A stretch of 64,000 bases of DNA from Microcebus murinus (taxonomy: Eukaryota; Chordata; Mammalia; Primates; Cheirogaleidae). The stretch spans positions 26,004,727 to 26,068,726 of the forward strand of contig NC_134115.1 in the NCBI RefSeq assembly GCF_040939455.1. The letters run 5' to 3'. Positions 13,576-26,459 of this stretch are shown here, in pieces. Within the stretch, counting starts at the first letter, position 1. Each line of letters opens with the position of its first letter. The notes under the pieces are model-generated. The model ran no database searches, was not told where the DNA came from, and worked only from the letters and a program-made list of their open reading frames with translations. A program made the position numbers and the translations under genes.

Positions 13576-14076
13576 TGTGACGGTTTTAAAATATGTCTGT
13601 AAATTCTTAGACGCTTTTCTCAAAAATGATGAAGTCTAATTCTCCTCCTTGAATATGGTCCACATTAAGGACTTGCTTCATATGAGTAGAATGCAACAAA
13701 AGTGGTGCTGCATGACTTATAAGGCTAGGTCAGAGAAGGTGCTGTAGCTTCTGCCTTGTTGGGATTATTGCCCTTGGAACCCAGACGCCATTTTGTGAAG
13801 AAGCTCAGGACCCAAGGGTCACATATAGGTGTTCTGGTGAACAGCCCCAGCTAAGAGGGCTCAGCCAACAACCAGCATCAACTACCAGCTGTCAATGAAT
13901 AAGCCTTCAGATAACCACAATACCAGTCTTCAAATCTTCTACCTAAAGTCCCAGAGATCCTGGTGCAGAGTAAGGGCTCCGCTCCAAGCTTTGCCCAAAT
14001 TCTTGATCTACAGAATCAATGAACATTATTAATGGATGATTTACAACGTTGAGTTTGGGGGCAGTTTAGGCAGCCA
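13576..14076 (+). mobile_element. MLT1 solo LTR (ERVL-MaLR)
   Basis: About 500 bp matching the MLT1 LTR in order: 'ttttaaaatatgtctgtaaa', 'aaggacttgcttcatatgag', 'gaatgcaacaaaagtggtgc', 'ttcagataaccacaatacca', 'cagaatcaatgaacattatt' and a 'gggggcagtttaggcagcca' end. No internal retroviral region is attached, so it is a solo LTR or LTR remnant. It is ancient and encodes no protein. Confidence 0.8.
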
Positions 14077-14164
14077 AACCCTTTATTTATTCATCTCTGT
14101 GACAGTGCTGTTTATGGGGACCTTAACAGAATTCAGGAAGCAATGTTATCTCTAAAGCTTGGCT

Positions 14165-14390
14165 TCTACACTACAGTGTTTCTCAACCAGAGAGCAGATT
14201 ATAACGCTTAGGAATTTTTTAAGAATGCACAGCCCCCAGACATGCTGTCCCAGTACCAGTTATATGGGACTCTGACCAGTGTAATTGGAAAATGTTCCTC
14301 ATTTAACTTCAACAAATCTCCACAAAGGGAGAACACTTGCATACCTAGTCCCCACCCTGAGCTTGGAGGGCAATAGCTGAAGACTTTCAT
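14165..14390. mobile_element. hAT-type nonautonomous DNA transposon remnant
   Basis: Begins 'cagtgtttctcaaccagaga', the terminal motif of Charlie/MER-type hAT elements, and ends in a related inverted pattern. Family not resolved. Old. Confidence 0.5.
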
Positions 14391-14609
14391 TCATATTCAT
14401 GACATGTTTATAAGAATCTATAAATGCCCAGTTCTTTTGCCCAGTGTTCTGCTGGGAAGACCACACTTCCAATATGTAAATGAATTAGAAGTAAATTTGG
14501 TATTTCTGGTATGGATGCATCTCCTGACGGAATTCATGTCAGGAATGGAAGATACTCAACTATGACCTTCAAGAGTAAATTCCCAATATTTTAACAACAA
14601 TCAATTCAG

Positions 14610-14800
14610 TTCTTCCCTTCAAAATCTGGTTAGGAAAAAGACAAGAATGTTCACCCTCATCACCTCTCTTCTGCATTGTACCAGGTGGTCTAGCCAGGGC
14701 AATTAGGCAAGAAAAAGAAAGAAAAAGCATCCAGATTGGAAAGGAAAAAGTAAAACTATCTCTATCTGCAGATGACATGATCTTATATACAAAATCTAGA
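14610..14800 (+). mobile_element. Isolated LINE-1 ORF2 reverse-transcriptase fragment
   Basis: About 190 bp of L1 ORF2 around the RT active site. In one frame the segment near 14765-14785 reads SADDMI, corresponding to the YADD/FADD catalytic box with the aromatic residue changed to serine. Upstream 'ctagccagggcaattaggca' is also typical of L1 ORF2. There is no L1 3' end or tail, so this is an internal scrap of an old element. Confidence 0.7.
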
Positions 14801-14867
14801 GAGAGTTTAGCCATGCATCCGCCTGGGCCCCCAAAACCAAAAAACAAATTTGTCTACTTCCTCCTAC

Positions 14868-15012
14868 ACCCTCTAGTTTGGCAAATCTTAAACTTCAGTG
14901 TGCAAAAGAAAGTTATTAAACTCAAATTCCTAAGCCCAATTCCCAGAGATTCTGATATACTAGCCTAGAAAATGTCATTTTAAGGACCCTAGAAAAGTCT
15001 GATTAAGCGAAT
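14868..15012 (+). mobile_element. MER20-like hAT remnant
   Basis: Resembles the Charlie/MER20 type: 'taaacttcagtgtgcaaaag', 'attcctaagcccaattccca', 'gagattctgatatactag'. The Alu at 15024 cuts its right side. Confidence 0.6.
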
Positions 15013-15023
15013 TTCAGACCAGA

Positions 15024-15365
<342 letters not shown>

Positions 15366-15417
15366 TCAGACCAGAATTTGTAAAAACACAAAACTAAATC
15401 TTTCAGAAGTCATTTAG

Positions 15418-15625
15418 CACAGTAAGTATAATGACTAGAAGTCTATTGCCTGGGTTCAGTTCTTGGCTCTTCTTCTTAGCTGTGTGGCCTTGAGCATGAC
15501 ACTTAATTTCACTGTGCCTCAATTTCCCCAACTTTAGGATGGGGTTAATGAGAGTGCCTACCTCAGAAGTTTGATGTAAGCATTAAATGCATTAATGTAT
15601 GAAGAAGTTAGACTAATAATTGTAG
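15418..15625 (+). mobile_element. MIR SINE
   Basis: Sense MIR with a good core: 'ttcttagctgtgtggccttg', 'ctgtgcctcaatttccccaa' and 'gtttgatgtaagcattaaat'. One of the best preserved MIRs in the window. Confidence 0.85.
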
Positions 15626-15639
15626 TTATTATCATTTAT

Positions 15640-18600
15640 TTGCTGTAGGGGAACTACATGGCTGTTCCTGGAAGCTAGATCTTAACCTATAGGCACTACA
15701 GCAAAACACACTGACACCAACAAGTAAGTGTAAGAAAAAGTACATCAGTCACAGGTTCTCTATCCACACTCTTCTCACTTTCCCCTGCCCCTTCAGGAAA
15801 GCTGCGACAAATAGACATGCTTTGTTAGAAATTAATGAAGGCATGGGCCAGCCCATCCCTCCACAGTTCAAGTCCTTCTCTGTCTTAAAGGACCATTGCT
15901 AATCTCCAGTTTGATCATCATGTTTGGCACACCGGAGTTCGCTTTTTCCTTTTCCCATTATTTTGATGTGTGCCATCAGTGAATTTGGGTTTCCGTGTTT
16001 TGCTTTGTTTTGTTTCACCAAGAGTTCATTTCCAAATGCAAACATGAGAACTAATGTTTCAAAAACTTCATGACTCATAAAATGCACTATTCCCTCTCCC
16101 TCACGTCCACCACTCACTAGCATGATAGCAAATCTCTAACAGATTGCCTTGCACCTACCTAGGGAGGCAGCACCCAGTGCTCACATAAATAATTTATACT
16201 GATCAACACTTGCTCATATTAATGGAAATGATAATGTACAGAAAGCATTTTACTGTGTTTCTAAGTCTATTCACCAGAGGAACATTATTGGTATTCCTAC
16301 ATAGGCAGGGAACTAACCTGATTGTTGCTGGTTCAAAATTCAGAGATAGAGCCCTTGCTTTTGAAATGTCCTGATAGTCAGCTAAGGACAGTTTTCTTAC
16401 CATGCAAGAGCTATTACATACTAGGTACTGTTAATACTTCAGTGACAAGGGGGCAGAAATAGCTCTTGTTGTATGGTGCTGCTGTAATTTTTCTACTGGC
16501 CAACAACTGTGGGCTCCTGAAATAGCAAAAGCCTGAAAAAAAAAAAAATGAAGCAGTTCAGAGAGAAGGAATCAGAGTAGGCTGGTGATTCATGCATCCT
16601 CAGGAAGAGGGCTGGACGTGACCTTTTAAACACCTTTCAGCCTTGTTTTTTGTTTTTCTATAATTCTATTTAAACACTAATTTATAATCAAATATTAGTT
16701 GCAACTCAGAAACAAGCAAGATGTTTTCACTGCCCCTGGCCTCACAATTCCCCAGTGTTTTGGCTTTAAACTTGCCTTTAGAAAACTGATCAAACACGGA
16801 CACCAGTTAAGTTGAAGCCACTTAATTCACATAATTCTTTAAAGCCCATGACAGTTACAGAGTGGATTTGGGTAGCACTGAAGAAAAACTCCAAAACAAA
16901 TATAGCTCTGAAGTTGAAGTCGGTATTTCACCTAGAGTGTAAGACAACACTACTAGTTCCTTGGAGGGACAAGAAAGGATATAGCCTTGACCCTCAATGA
17001 CCTATTCCTGGTCTCCTGTAAACATGAAAGGCAGGCAGCTGGGTATTTGTGTGCTAAGCTCCACCCCCTCAACCACATACCTTGTTTGGAGGAACTCAGA
17101 GGCACTTCCTGTTTGGGGGCATGACTCAGGGCCAGAAATTGCTCCTTAGGCAGAATTAGAGCAACAATATCTGTTCCTAAAAGCCTTCTTTGAACCCCTC
17201 TGTACCCACTCTTCCATGCCCAGAAACTTAGAAGCCAAACCTGGGAAGAGAGCAGCGGGGAAGCTGAGGAATGTCTTTAAAGAGACAGAGCCCTTCCCTG
17301 TGCCATTTTTGCCTATGCCAGTTCAGCTTCCCAAACGCTCATTTCTGGATGCCTGGCTTCCCTTCTCACACCGACACTCTCCTGGGGGCGGCAGGAGTGG
17401 ATCAAACACAGGATTACAGTTCTTTGAAGTGGTGACATCCGTTACAGATCTAAAGTCAAGTTTACAGGACTGTCAATAAGGGAAAAGGAACCCTGTGAGC
17501 TGAACTTTCTAAAATTAATCTGTCTAAAAGCTACATGGCCGTGGAGGCATAAGCAAGGGATGTCTACTACATCTTGAAGGAGACTTTATCCGGTTTGAAA
17601 AATTACTTGGTTAATTAATTCAGGCATTGTAGTAATTGAACTAATTTAAAACCAAAATATCCATCACGGAACACAAATAGATCTGCTATTTCTATCAAGG
17701 TAATTACCAGGATAATTGCCAGTCCTCCTGTTAGTTTTTTGCTCCATGAAAGCCAAGCCAAACTTGCTGGCTCACATGCATTTTTACATATAAATATGCC
17801 CTCGTATTAATAAACAAGTGTGTTCTGAGGACAACATTTAAAGTCAGAAACTTCTCTCCCAGAGCTAAGGATAGGAAAGAAAACAAAAGGCTGTGTTTCC
17901 AATTCAGGCCTTCGATTTTATGTAAATGAATGAAAACCTTATTTAAAAATCCATGTCCTTAATGTACCTATGTTCAGTGGGTTTCTAGAAATTACAATAA
18001 AACCTCTTTACTGGCAAATAACAAAACAATAAATTGATAAAGGAATGAAAGCTAGGACCACTAGACCATTTCAAGCTACTTCCAAGGATGATGGAAATTT
18101 GACAAATTCCCTCCTTCTCATCCATAAAAGGGCAAATGAAAACTTCAGCACTCTCAGGATTTGTGAAGCTGCTCTTGCCTTTTCGAGCGTGGCTCTTCAT
18201 CCACGTGAGTCTCAAGGAACTGGCCCATTAGAGCACATCAACAGCAGGCTTTCCCTCGCACCTGGCTGGTTAGCACCTGAGACACCTCCAATACTTCTTT
18301 ACTGTGAGTCACCAACCACAGTCAATGAACAATCAAACATGTTAAAGGGAATTCCCAAAGAGTGTTTTTCAAAGCAAGGGCCTCAAAACCAAATACCTAG
18401 AGGGCCAGGTAGGTAATGTACAGTGATGAGGGGGAATGAGATAATAGGAAACTATGAGCCCTAGTTACCTCTGTAGTCTCTTCTTAACTCCAGCCAATTT
18501 TTGTAGTGAGAGTTTCTAAGCCCTGTGTTGCCACATTTCCGCATTTTTAAGAGATTTCAGAAATCTACTTTTGGTTGTTGTTGTTTGCTGATTTATAAAT

Positions 18601-20180
18601 GTTTGCAACAAATTTAATTTTGCAAAACACTATGCCAGGAAATCAAAACGCATCTGTGAAAATAACCAACAATTTTTGATCTGTGGTTTATAGTATCATC
18701 CCTGAACACATAGATACATATGGGCACACACGTGTGTGCATACCCACCCACCCCCAAACAATCCTCAGCCCCAAAAGTGATGGATCCTGGGAGAGTTGAA
18801 TTTGTTAAATGTCAATCATCCTTGCAACTAGCCTGAAATAATCTTAGCTGTCATTCCTTTATCAATGTATTATTTCGTAGACATTTTTCAGTAAAATGGT
18901 ACTGTCATAATTTAAAGAAACTTACTGTGATAAGGACATAGGGCATAGGTTTTTTTTTCATTCATTTACTGAAATATGAAATCCAATAAAGAAAATTCTA
19001 TTTAGAGACTAAAAATTACATATATATCATAAAATATGCGTATATTCACTGAAGAATAAAGAATTAACATTCTTTCATCCAAAATTTTGTTTACTCTCCA
19101 TAATTACTAAAGTCAGAGAATTTGAGTCATACAGCCAGAAATAACTCAAAGAGAGGTCATTATCTATGTGAGGTAAACAGTTAGTAACAGACACCTGTTA
19201 GGGTGTGTCCATAGTAGCAAACTTGTAGATGTGTATTATTCCATAGTAATTTTTTTAAATGGTATAAATGGGGGAAGAGTGGATGAGTTGACTTCCATAT
19301 TATGTACCATATTAAAACTTTCATATCACATATTTAAACTGTCAAGCCAAAATAAGTTTTCAATGATCAATAAAATTGTTACTGAACCAGAATATGAAAA
19401 AGAGATACTTAAGATAAAATAGGAACTTCTGAGAACAGACAAGTACATTCTGTCCTATTTTTAGTTAGACACAAATATCTACAGAAAACTGTTCTTTAGG
19501 AAAAAAGATGCATTTAACGTTCAAATACATATTCATTGTAGATTAAGAGTGTGTAATATACACACAAGAGATGTTCCCTAGAGTGCTTATTGTAGAGTTG
19601 GGCAGTAGTCAGTGTGTAATGGTGGTATCTTGTTCCTCTCATCACAAACAGTAGACTTCATTTTCCCGTGGAGTTTGTTGAAAGGTTTTTCAGTGTTCTG
19701 AGAATTGGGAGTCATTATGGGATGCACATTGAAAATAGCTGCTTATTCAGAATAAGCTGAAAGCAAAGGGCTATTATTTCCAGTCTAAATCATTCTAATG
19801 GGATTGGATCATCACTTTCTTTCCTAGATCTTTATATTAAAAATGTTATCTTTTTTCTCTCACTGAAAACTTATGCTGCTTAAGAGCAGAGTAATTGCAT
19901 TTGCAAACTCCTGATGACCTTGTGTAAACACTGTGATCACAAACTCAAAATAAGACTTTAATGACTACAAACTCAAGACTAGACTTCAACACTATATGTT
20001 ATGTCACAAAATAGCTACTAAAATTAGAAATTCTGTTCAGAGTGAATTGAGGAAAGGCAATTTTATTTCCAAGTTTAGTATTGTTATTGTTCTATGCATA
20101 CCCATAAATAGGTTTCCCTGTTCAACTGTGAAGCAGTTATTACTAGCTCTATTTAAAGAATTTAGAAAGCATCTTTACTA
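15640..20180. other. Long repeat-poor unique stretch
   Basis: About 4.5 kb in which I recognise essentially no interspersed repeat. Plus-strand frames at 17216-17479 (87 codons) and 18045-18416 (123 codons) have no domain, no signal and no flanking splice consensus I would trust, so I do not call genes. The block 17600-17760 is rich in TAATTA-type motifs (see findings). Such repeat depletion is compatible with conserved noncoding DNA. Confidence 0.45.
18724..18739. repeat. 16 bp perfect palindrome in a CA/GT tract
   Basis: 'gcacacacgtgtgtgc' is self-complementary around a CACGTG E-box core. It sits in a purine-pyrimidine alternating patch and is probably a microsatellite by-product. Confidence 0.6.
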
Positions 20181-20185
20181 GGTGG

Positions 20186-20400
20186 AGGTGGGCTTTGGAA
20201 TCAGAAAGACTTGGAATCATGTCCTGCTTCTTTAGTAACTGAATGATATTCAGCAAGTCCCTTAAGCCCTCTGAGACTATTTTTCCCTATCTTGAAAATG
20301 ACATTAATATCTACTTTTCAGGGTTATTGTGAGATTAAAAGAAAAAAATGATTGTAAAGAGTTAAGCACAATAGTGAAAATTTAATAATAAATATTTTAG
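20186..20400 (+). mobile_element. MIR SINE
   Basis: Sense MIR: 'ggctttggaatcagaaagac', 'caagtcccttaagccctctg', 'ggttattgtgagattaaaag'. Ancient. Confidence 0.8.
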
Positions 20401-20404
20401 GACA

Positions 20405-21255
20405 AAAGCAGTTTCAATTTGTTAGAATGTGGGCCACAGAAACAACTTTCCAAGAGAACTCAAGCAATAACCTTCAGAGGAAATTCTTGAGTTCTTAAAG
20501 TTGGTAATTTCCATTCACTTGTGAAATTATCATTAGTGCTTAGTAGGTTCAAGGAGAATATGTATGAGGAGGGAGGCAAAAGAGAAGGAAGAGAGAAGGA
20601 GTTGATGTCTGGGTTGCTAAATCAGTTCCTGAAAGAATTTAAACTCGAATGGTATAGGAGGAGATAAGACTTCCCAGCATAAATCAGAATCAAAAGTCAT
20701 ACCTGCTGCAGTAGAGCTACAGCCAAAGAGCAAAGACACCTAGGAGGAGAAAGAGATTATTTTTGCCTCTGAATTAATTTTCCTTCCATAGCTGTGACTC
20801 TGAAAACTAGCAAAGCCCACCCTATAAAATCATCTTTCTCAATTCACATAATTCTAGAGAATTTTAGAATTCAAGTATACCTTTAAGAGTTTGTGGTTAG
20901 AACTCTTACATTCTACAGCTGAAGTCGAGTAACCAAATTAGAGTAAGGTCAAATAATGAAGTCATCTACTGTGTTCTTCCTGCTTCACATGACCCGTGAG
21001 TTCCCTGTTTCTGAGTCATGTGGAAATACCCTTTACACATTGCATGTCTCTTCTACCAAAGGAAGAGAAAATTCAAATGCAAATGAAAAATCTCTACAGT
21101 AGTTTGGGCTTTAGCTTTTTCCATGGCCTTATTCCTTCTACTCTTTTCCATGCTTCCTTTTCCTGCATAGGTTTTAAATTCTGCCTAGAGTATAGGGCTT
21201 TCTTCACTTGTTAATGTATTGCCTAACAAGCAAACCCAGGTGACCCTTAGCCAAT
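20405..21255. other. Unique DNA, no gene recognised
   Basis: No repeat or gene recognised. Short plus frame at 20996-21214 without a domain. Confidence 0.4.
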
Positions 21256-21260
21256 GGCTC

Positions 21261-21269
21261 TTTTCTTTT

Positions 21270-21345
<76 letters not shown>
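21261..21345. repeat. (CTTT)n microsatellite
   Basis: Near-perfect CTTT from 21271 to about 21344 (roughly 18 units), followed by a decayed C/T-rich skirt to about 21410. Both strands appear open through it only because the repeat lacks stops. Confidence 0.95.
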
Positions 21346-21346
<1 letters not shown>

Positions 21347-21729
21347 TTTCCTTCCCTTCTTCCATTTTTCCTTTCATCCTTCCTTCCATCTTCTTTCCTT
21401 CTTTCCATGTGACTTCCTAAGTTACTGGGCTTAGATTTAGTATTCCTACCTTAACCAAAGATCGCTGGGGTCCAATTGTGGAAAAATCTAAAGAAATTCT
21501 GCATTCTAAACAGTAATGAAAAAAAATTTAATTTAAAAAAATAAAAGCTCTGAAGGTGTGCCAGGTATGGTGGGCATCTCAGCAGGATTTGGTGTAGACA
21601 ATGAGCAGCAGGACTTTAATGCCCTAGAGAGAGACCCTGCATCTTCACCCTAGAACTGAAGAAGGTGGGGCATCCCATGAATCTCTGAGATTGAATCTCT
21701 CAAAAGTCTACATCAGAGTTAAAATTACA

Positions 21730-21790
21730 TAGAAAGAAAGGAAAAAGGAAAGGAAGGTAGGAAGGAAAAAAGGAAGAAAGGAAGGCAATA
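21730..21790. repeat. GGAA/GAAA-rich low-complexity tract
   Basis: Purine-only except for one T, with irregular AAGGA units. It mirrors the polypyrimidine tract 450 bp upstream in composition but is not an inverted copy of it. Confidence 0.7.
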
Positions 21791-21954
21791 TTTCTTACAT
21801 ACTTAAGCTGTGGGCTGACATTCATGCACACTATAGTTTATTTACACAGTGATGTAGTGAGGATATTTTCTTTATACTTCATAAAGAAGACAGTTTTCAT
21901 TCAATAGTTTCAGAATAATCAACCTCTGATAAGCTGGGAGCTTTATCTACATTA

Positions 21955-22112
21955 GTTAATTTTATCTAATCATCACAATGACCTTATATTCTTGGTTTTG
22001 TTATCCATATTTTAGAGATGAAGACAACAGGCTCAGAAAGCTCAAGTAATGTGCCCAAGATCACACACAGCTAGTAAGTGGTGGAACCGGGATTAGGAAC
22101 CAGGTTCAGGTG
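21955..22112 (-). mobile_element. MIR SINE
   Basis: Antisense MIR: 'agatgaagacaacaggctca', 'cccaagatcacacacagcta', 'gtggtggaaccgggattagg'. Good core match. Confidence 0.85.
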
Positions 22113-22114
22113 CT

Positions 22115-23300
22115 GCAGCCTGTACTTGGTCCCCAGACTGCCCTGGGGCCTGACATTGTGCACCAGTCAAGGCACTGTGACCAGAGCTCTTACTGGAAAT
22201 CAGGATATTTGGGATTTACCTTTATTCTGATTCCCATTGTTCTTCAGGCTTTCCCAAAGACTTTGACTTCCATGTGTTTATATCTGTGTCTTCTATTGAG
22301 CTAATTCACTATCTGACTCTGGCCAAAATTCCCTCTCAACTGGTAGCCTCCTGTAAACACTCTCCTGTCATCTGACTCTCCCATCCTCCCACCCTCCATC
22401 TTCACCCCTCCCTGCCCATCCTAGGTTTGCTTTCGTTATTCCTGTCTGGTGCTGACAGCTCACAGGGCCCTGCATGCCTCCAAAGGCCCTAGTAAGCTCA
22501 AGGCAGCCATTCAGAGACAGTTAAGATGACTACGGGCTGCAGTAATCAGGAAAGTCTCCTGGGGAAAGGAGCTTGATGGGAAGTGATCATTGGATTAAGT
22601 GGAAAAGAGGGAGAAAACCATTGTTTCTAGAAGAGCATAAAAACACTGGAAAATAAGAATGTAAACATGAAGTAGGCCACACCGAGAGAAGAGAATAGAT
22701 CTTGATAATAGTGGGAGATTCCTTTGGAAAGGTAGGCTAGGGTTAACTGTGGATGGTCTGAATGTTTTAAGATTTAAATTTACCTTTCAATGTTGCACAG
22801 TATGTTTAGGAACAAGAAAGAATAAAGGCAGAAAAACCAATGATTGTCACTGAGAAATAGGTAGGATCCAAAATGAGTCCACTGATCCAAGCCACAATAA
22901 CTACAAGAATGACTGGGACCACTGGAACAAACGGGAAATTAAAAAGGCAGACACTCGTTACAAAGACTATGAATTTTCATTTAGCTATGATGAATCTGCA
23001 GTAATTTGGTAATGTTCTACTGGAAACGCCAAGCAAGAAGTTTGAACTGCAGGGCCAGGATTTGTAAAATCGATCTAGGTGAGATTATTCACACAAATGC
23101 GTGAGTTAATCCCATGAAAACAGATGAACTATCCAAAGGAAGAGCAAAGGTAAAATTAAAATTTGTCAGCACAAGTTTAGATACATTTATATTCATAGCC
23201 ATTTATTAATGGCTAATAGCATATCAGGGATCAGAGTAGATAAAATCAGTGTTTTCATTTTTAGAACACACAGCACACTTGGTTAAATTCTTAAAAGAAC
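22115..23300. other. Unique DNA, no gene recognised
   Basis: No gene or identifiable repeat. The interval 22320-22420 is C/T-rich. Confidence 0.4.
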
Positions 23301-23304
23301 TTTT

Positions 23305-24440
23305 AAGAAATTATTAATTGTGGTAAAATGCATCTAACATAAAATTTGCCATCATAACAAAAGTGTACAGTCAGCGGTATTAAGTACATCCACACTGTTG
23401 TACAACCACCACCAGCATCTATGTCCAGAATTCTATTCATCCTGCAAAACTATTTTGTACCCATTAAAAAATAACTCTCATTTCTCCCTCATCTCCCTCA
23501 GCCCCTGGCAACTACCAGTCTACTTTCTGTCTCTATAAATTTAACACTCTAAGTATCTCACCTATGTGGAATCATATAGTATTTGTCCTTTTGTGACTGG
23601 CTTATTTCACTTGCATAATGTCCCCAAGGTTCATACATGCTGTGGTTTGTGTCAGAATGTCCTTTCTTTTTAAGGTTGAATAATATTCCATTATACATAT
23701 AGACCACATTTTGCTTACCCACTCATCTGTAAATGGATATTTGGGTTGTTCCACATTTTGGCTATTGTGAATAATGCTGCTATGAATATGGGTGTACAAA
23801 TATTTCCTTGAGAGAGCCTGCTTTCAATTCTTTTGGATACATACTCAGAAGTGGAATTACTGGATCATATGGTAACTCTATCTTTATTTTTTTGAGGAAT
23901 TGCCATACTGTTTTCGATTTCACCTACGCCATTTTACACCAACATTTTACAATAATGCAATAGTGCACAAGGGTTCCAATGTCTTCACATCCTTGTCAAC
24001 ACCTGCTATTTCTTGTTTTTTTGATAGTGGCCATTCCAATGGGTGTGTGGCGGTGCCTCACTGTGGTTTTGATTTGCATTCCTTAATAATTAGTGATGTT
24101 GAACATCTTTGCATGTGCATCTTTCATTTGCATATCTCCGGTGAAATGTCTTTTCCAGTCCTTTGGCCATTTATTAATCAGGTTGTTTGCCATTATTCTT
24201 GCTGTTGAGTTGTAGGACTTCTTTATATATTCTAGATATGAATTCCTTACCAGATATATAATTTACAAATATTTTTTATAATTCTGTGCTTTCCTTTTCA
24301 CTGTTAACTGTGTCCTTTGATGCACAGAAGTTTTAAATTTTGATGTAGTCCAATTTATCTGCTTTTTTATTTTGTTGTCTTATGTTTTGGTGCCATATTT
24401 AAGAAATCATTGCCAAATCAAATGTCATGAAGCTGCACCT
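23305..24440 (-). mobile_element. Old LINE-1 (L1M type), antisense 3' half
   Basis: Antisense L1 3' UTR and the end of ORF2. It contains 'gttgaataatattccattat', 'ggatatttgggttgttccac', 'gtggttttgatttgcattcc' and 'aagttttaaattttgatgta', all standard landmarks of L1M elements on the opposite strand. Frames are broken by stops and indels. It runs into an imperfectly duplicated site at 24432. Confidence 0.85.
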
Positions 24441-24447
24441 GGTTAAT

Positions 24448-24673
24448 TATCTTAAAAAAATTTTATGAGGTATCACTTATATATCATAAAATTATCCCAT
24501 AAATGTACAGTTCAATGATCTTCATTAAAATTATAGTTATGCAATTATCAACACAATCTAGTTTTAGAACATGCTCATCACCTCAAAAACATCCCTGTGC
24601 CAGTCTAATCAGTCCTTGCTACCGTCCCCAGCCCCAGGCCACCATTAAACTCTTTTCTTTCTGTATACATTTG
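24448..24673 (-). mobile_element. L1 3'-UTR fragment nested in old L1 sequence
   Basis: Antisense L1M 3' UTR ('tgtacagttcaatgatcttc', 'caacacaatctagttttaga'). Flanking copies of an approximately 16 bp site, 'ctgcacctggttaatt' at 24432 and a one-substitution, one-indel copy at 24674, indicate an old nested insertion. Confidence 0.65.
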
Positions 24674-24689
24674 CCTGCACCTGATTAAA

Positions 24690-26270
24690 TTTTAAAAGTT
24701 ACTTTTCAATTATCTTTTAAAAACTAATATTTCACAGAATTTGTGTTCTGGTGGGGGGGGTGGCAAGTATGTCACTTAATCCACCATCACACTTTGTATG
24801 TTTTTAACAAATTTTTTCTCACTGATCTATTGTTTCAATATCATGTTTTATCTTTATTTCAATCTTTGTCAAAAGCAAATTTGAAAATTGATTTTGTTGG
24901 TAAGTGACACGCTTAAAATATGTTATTAGAATATTATTTAGTCCCTAGAGTGTGTCTCTTATCACTGAATCTAATTTCCTTCTAAAATAAAGCATGACAT
25001 TTGCAGTAGGGCACCCAGGTGAGTTATGTGTCTGTCCTAATCACCAGCCACCTGTCATGATCCAAACAGGTTTCTGGGTTGTTTATATTCTCTCTTCCTC
25101 TCTCTCTAACCCGAGATTGAACCTCTTACTGTTCAGTACTGATCACACGTACTCTACACACACTACCACCTTTACTGGGTGGAATTCGCAACCCTCAGTA
25201 GAGCCTTAAATACACTATAAGTGGATTCCTTAAGGCCTTGGCATGCGGAGGCCCACACCCATGCTATTTTTCACACTGGGTTCCTCCCAAAGCAAGTTTT
25301 TTAAAAATAATGTTAAAGAAGAAAAAAATAGGAGTTTTTTTAAAAAAAAATAGCAAAAAACCTGTTTTGCCTTGATAAATAAATAATGTCTCTGATACCC
25401 AGGTCAAATTCAGAAAAGCTTGGTTAAAAAAAAAAAAAGAGCAATGGAATACTGTAGAGTTTGATTTTAATCCCAATTTCCTGAGGTAATAAGATCAAAT
25501 TCTGAGCTATAAGTTGTTTTTTTTTTTTTTTAATGTCAACCTCACATTAAGAGCTTTGTGTTCAGCTAGTTCATAAGACGTGTATATGCTTTGGCGAGTT
25601 TCAACTGAGGATGATGCCTTTAATGCAATGAAACCACTTAATTTTAGTGTTAAGATCAAGACTTGAATCATACCATGCCAAAGCAAGATAACAGTGTGGG
25701 AGGGTATTATTATAGAGCAGGTTGTATCTGTGGCTTGACAATGTACCCTACCTCTATATCATCTTTTTATGTTCAACTCAAGGGATGCTAAGTAGAGAAT
25801 GAACACATTTGTCTGGAAACCAAGAAGGCTCTAGAAAAAAGAGAATGTTCGAACTCCCATTCTAATGAATTTCACCATTATTAAATGGTCCCAGCTAAGA
25901 TCAGTGGACAGGGAAGGACCCCAGGGGTGTGCTTCCGAAGGAAGAACTCACCGGGAGAGGAGGCAAATGTGTCAATGGTTCTGGCCTCAAATCATGATCT
26001 AGATAATTCCCAGGTGAGTTCTGGACATAACGTGTAACTGAAGTAGCCTGGCCTAGGGGCTCCAGCGCTATGCAGATACTTTGATGAGCGGCTGTGCCTG
26101 TTGATATAGCAGCAAGCACTCTCATTGAGTTCCAGGCATAAAATGGTAGGTGCAATCACAGCCAAGTATAACCATACAGGGGAGACTTCTCCACCTCTCT
26201 CCCCTCCACTCTGGTCCTGAAGAATTACTGCCAAGCTATCGCAGTGACAGGGTAGCAGAGGACTCTAAAA
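24690..26270. other. Unique DNA, no gene recognised
   Basis: A and T homopolymer runs occur at 25335-25350, 25428-25439 and 25517-25532. No gene supported. The minus frames at 25901-26234 overlap each other and lack domains. Confidence 0.4.
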
Positions 26271-26279
26271 GTCTGCCTG

Positions 26280-26446
26280 GGCCAGGTGTGGTGGCTCACA
26301 CCTGTAATCCTAGCACTCTGGGAGGTTGAGGCAGGAGGATCGCTTGAGCCCAGGAGTTGGAGGTCACTATGAGCTAGGCTGACGCCAGGGCACTCTAGCC
26401 AGGGCACGAGAGTGAGACTCTGTCTCAAAAAAAAAAAAAAAAAAAG
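26280..26446 (+). mobile_element. Internally deleted Alu (167 bp with A tail)
   Basis: The first about 45 bases are the left-arm start. The sequence then jumps at 'gggaggttgaggcaggagga' into the right arm, skipping the linker. Both arms contain 'gggaggctgag', so the join sits in their shared homology. A (A)19 tail and a short TSD 'ctgcctg' (26273 and 26447) show that the deleted form itself may have been inserted. Confidence 0.85.
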
Positions 26447-26459
26447 CTGCCTGTTTTCA

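Noticed and set aside
18045..18416. 123-codon plus-strand open frame in the repeat-poor stretch
   Set aside because: No domain, no similarity I recognise, no credible splice or promoter context; a frame of this length is expected by chance in 64 kb.
21204..21434. Frames rich in KER or FLS repeats on both strands
   Set aside because: Artefact of the CTTT microsatellite, which lacks stop codons in several frames.
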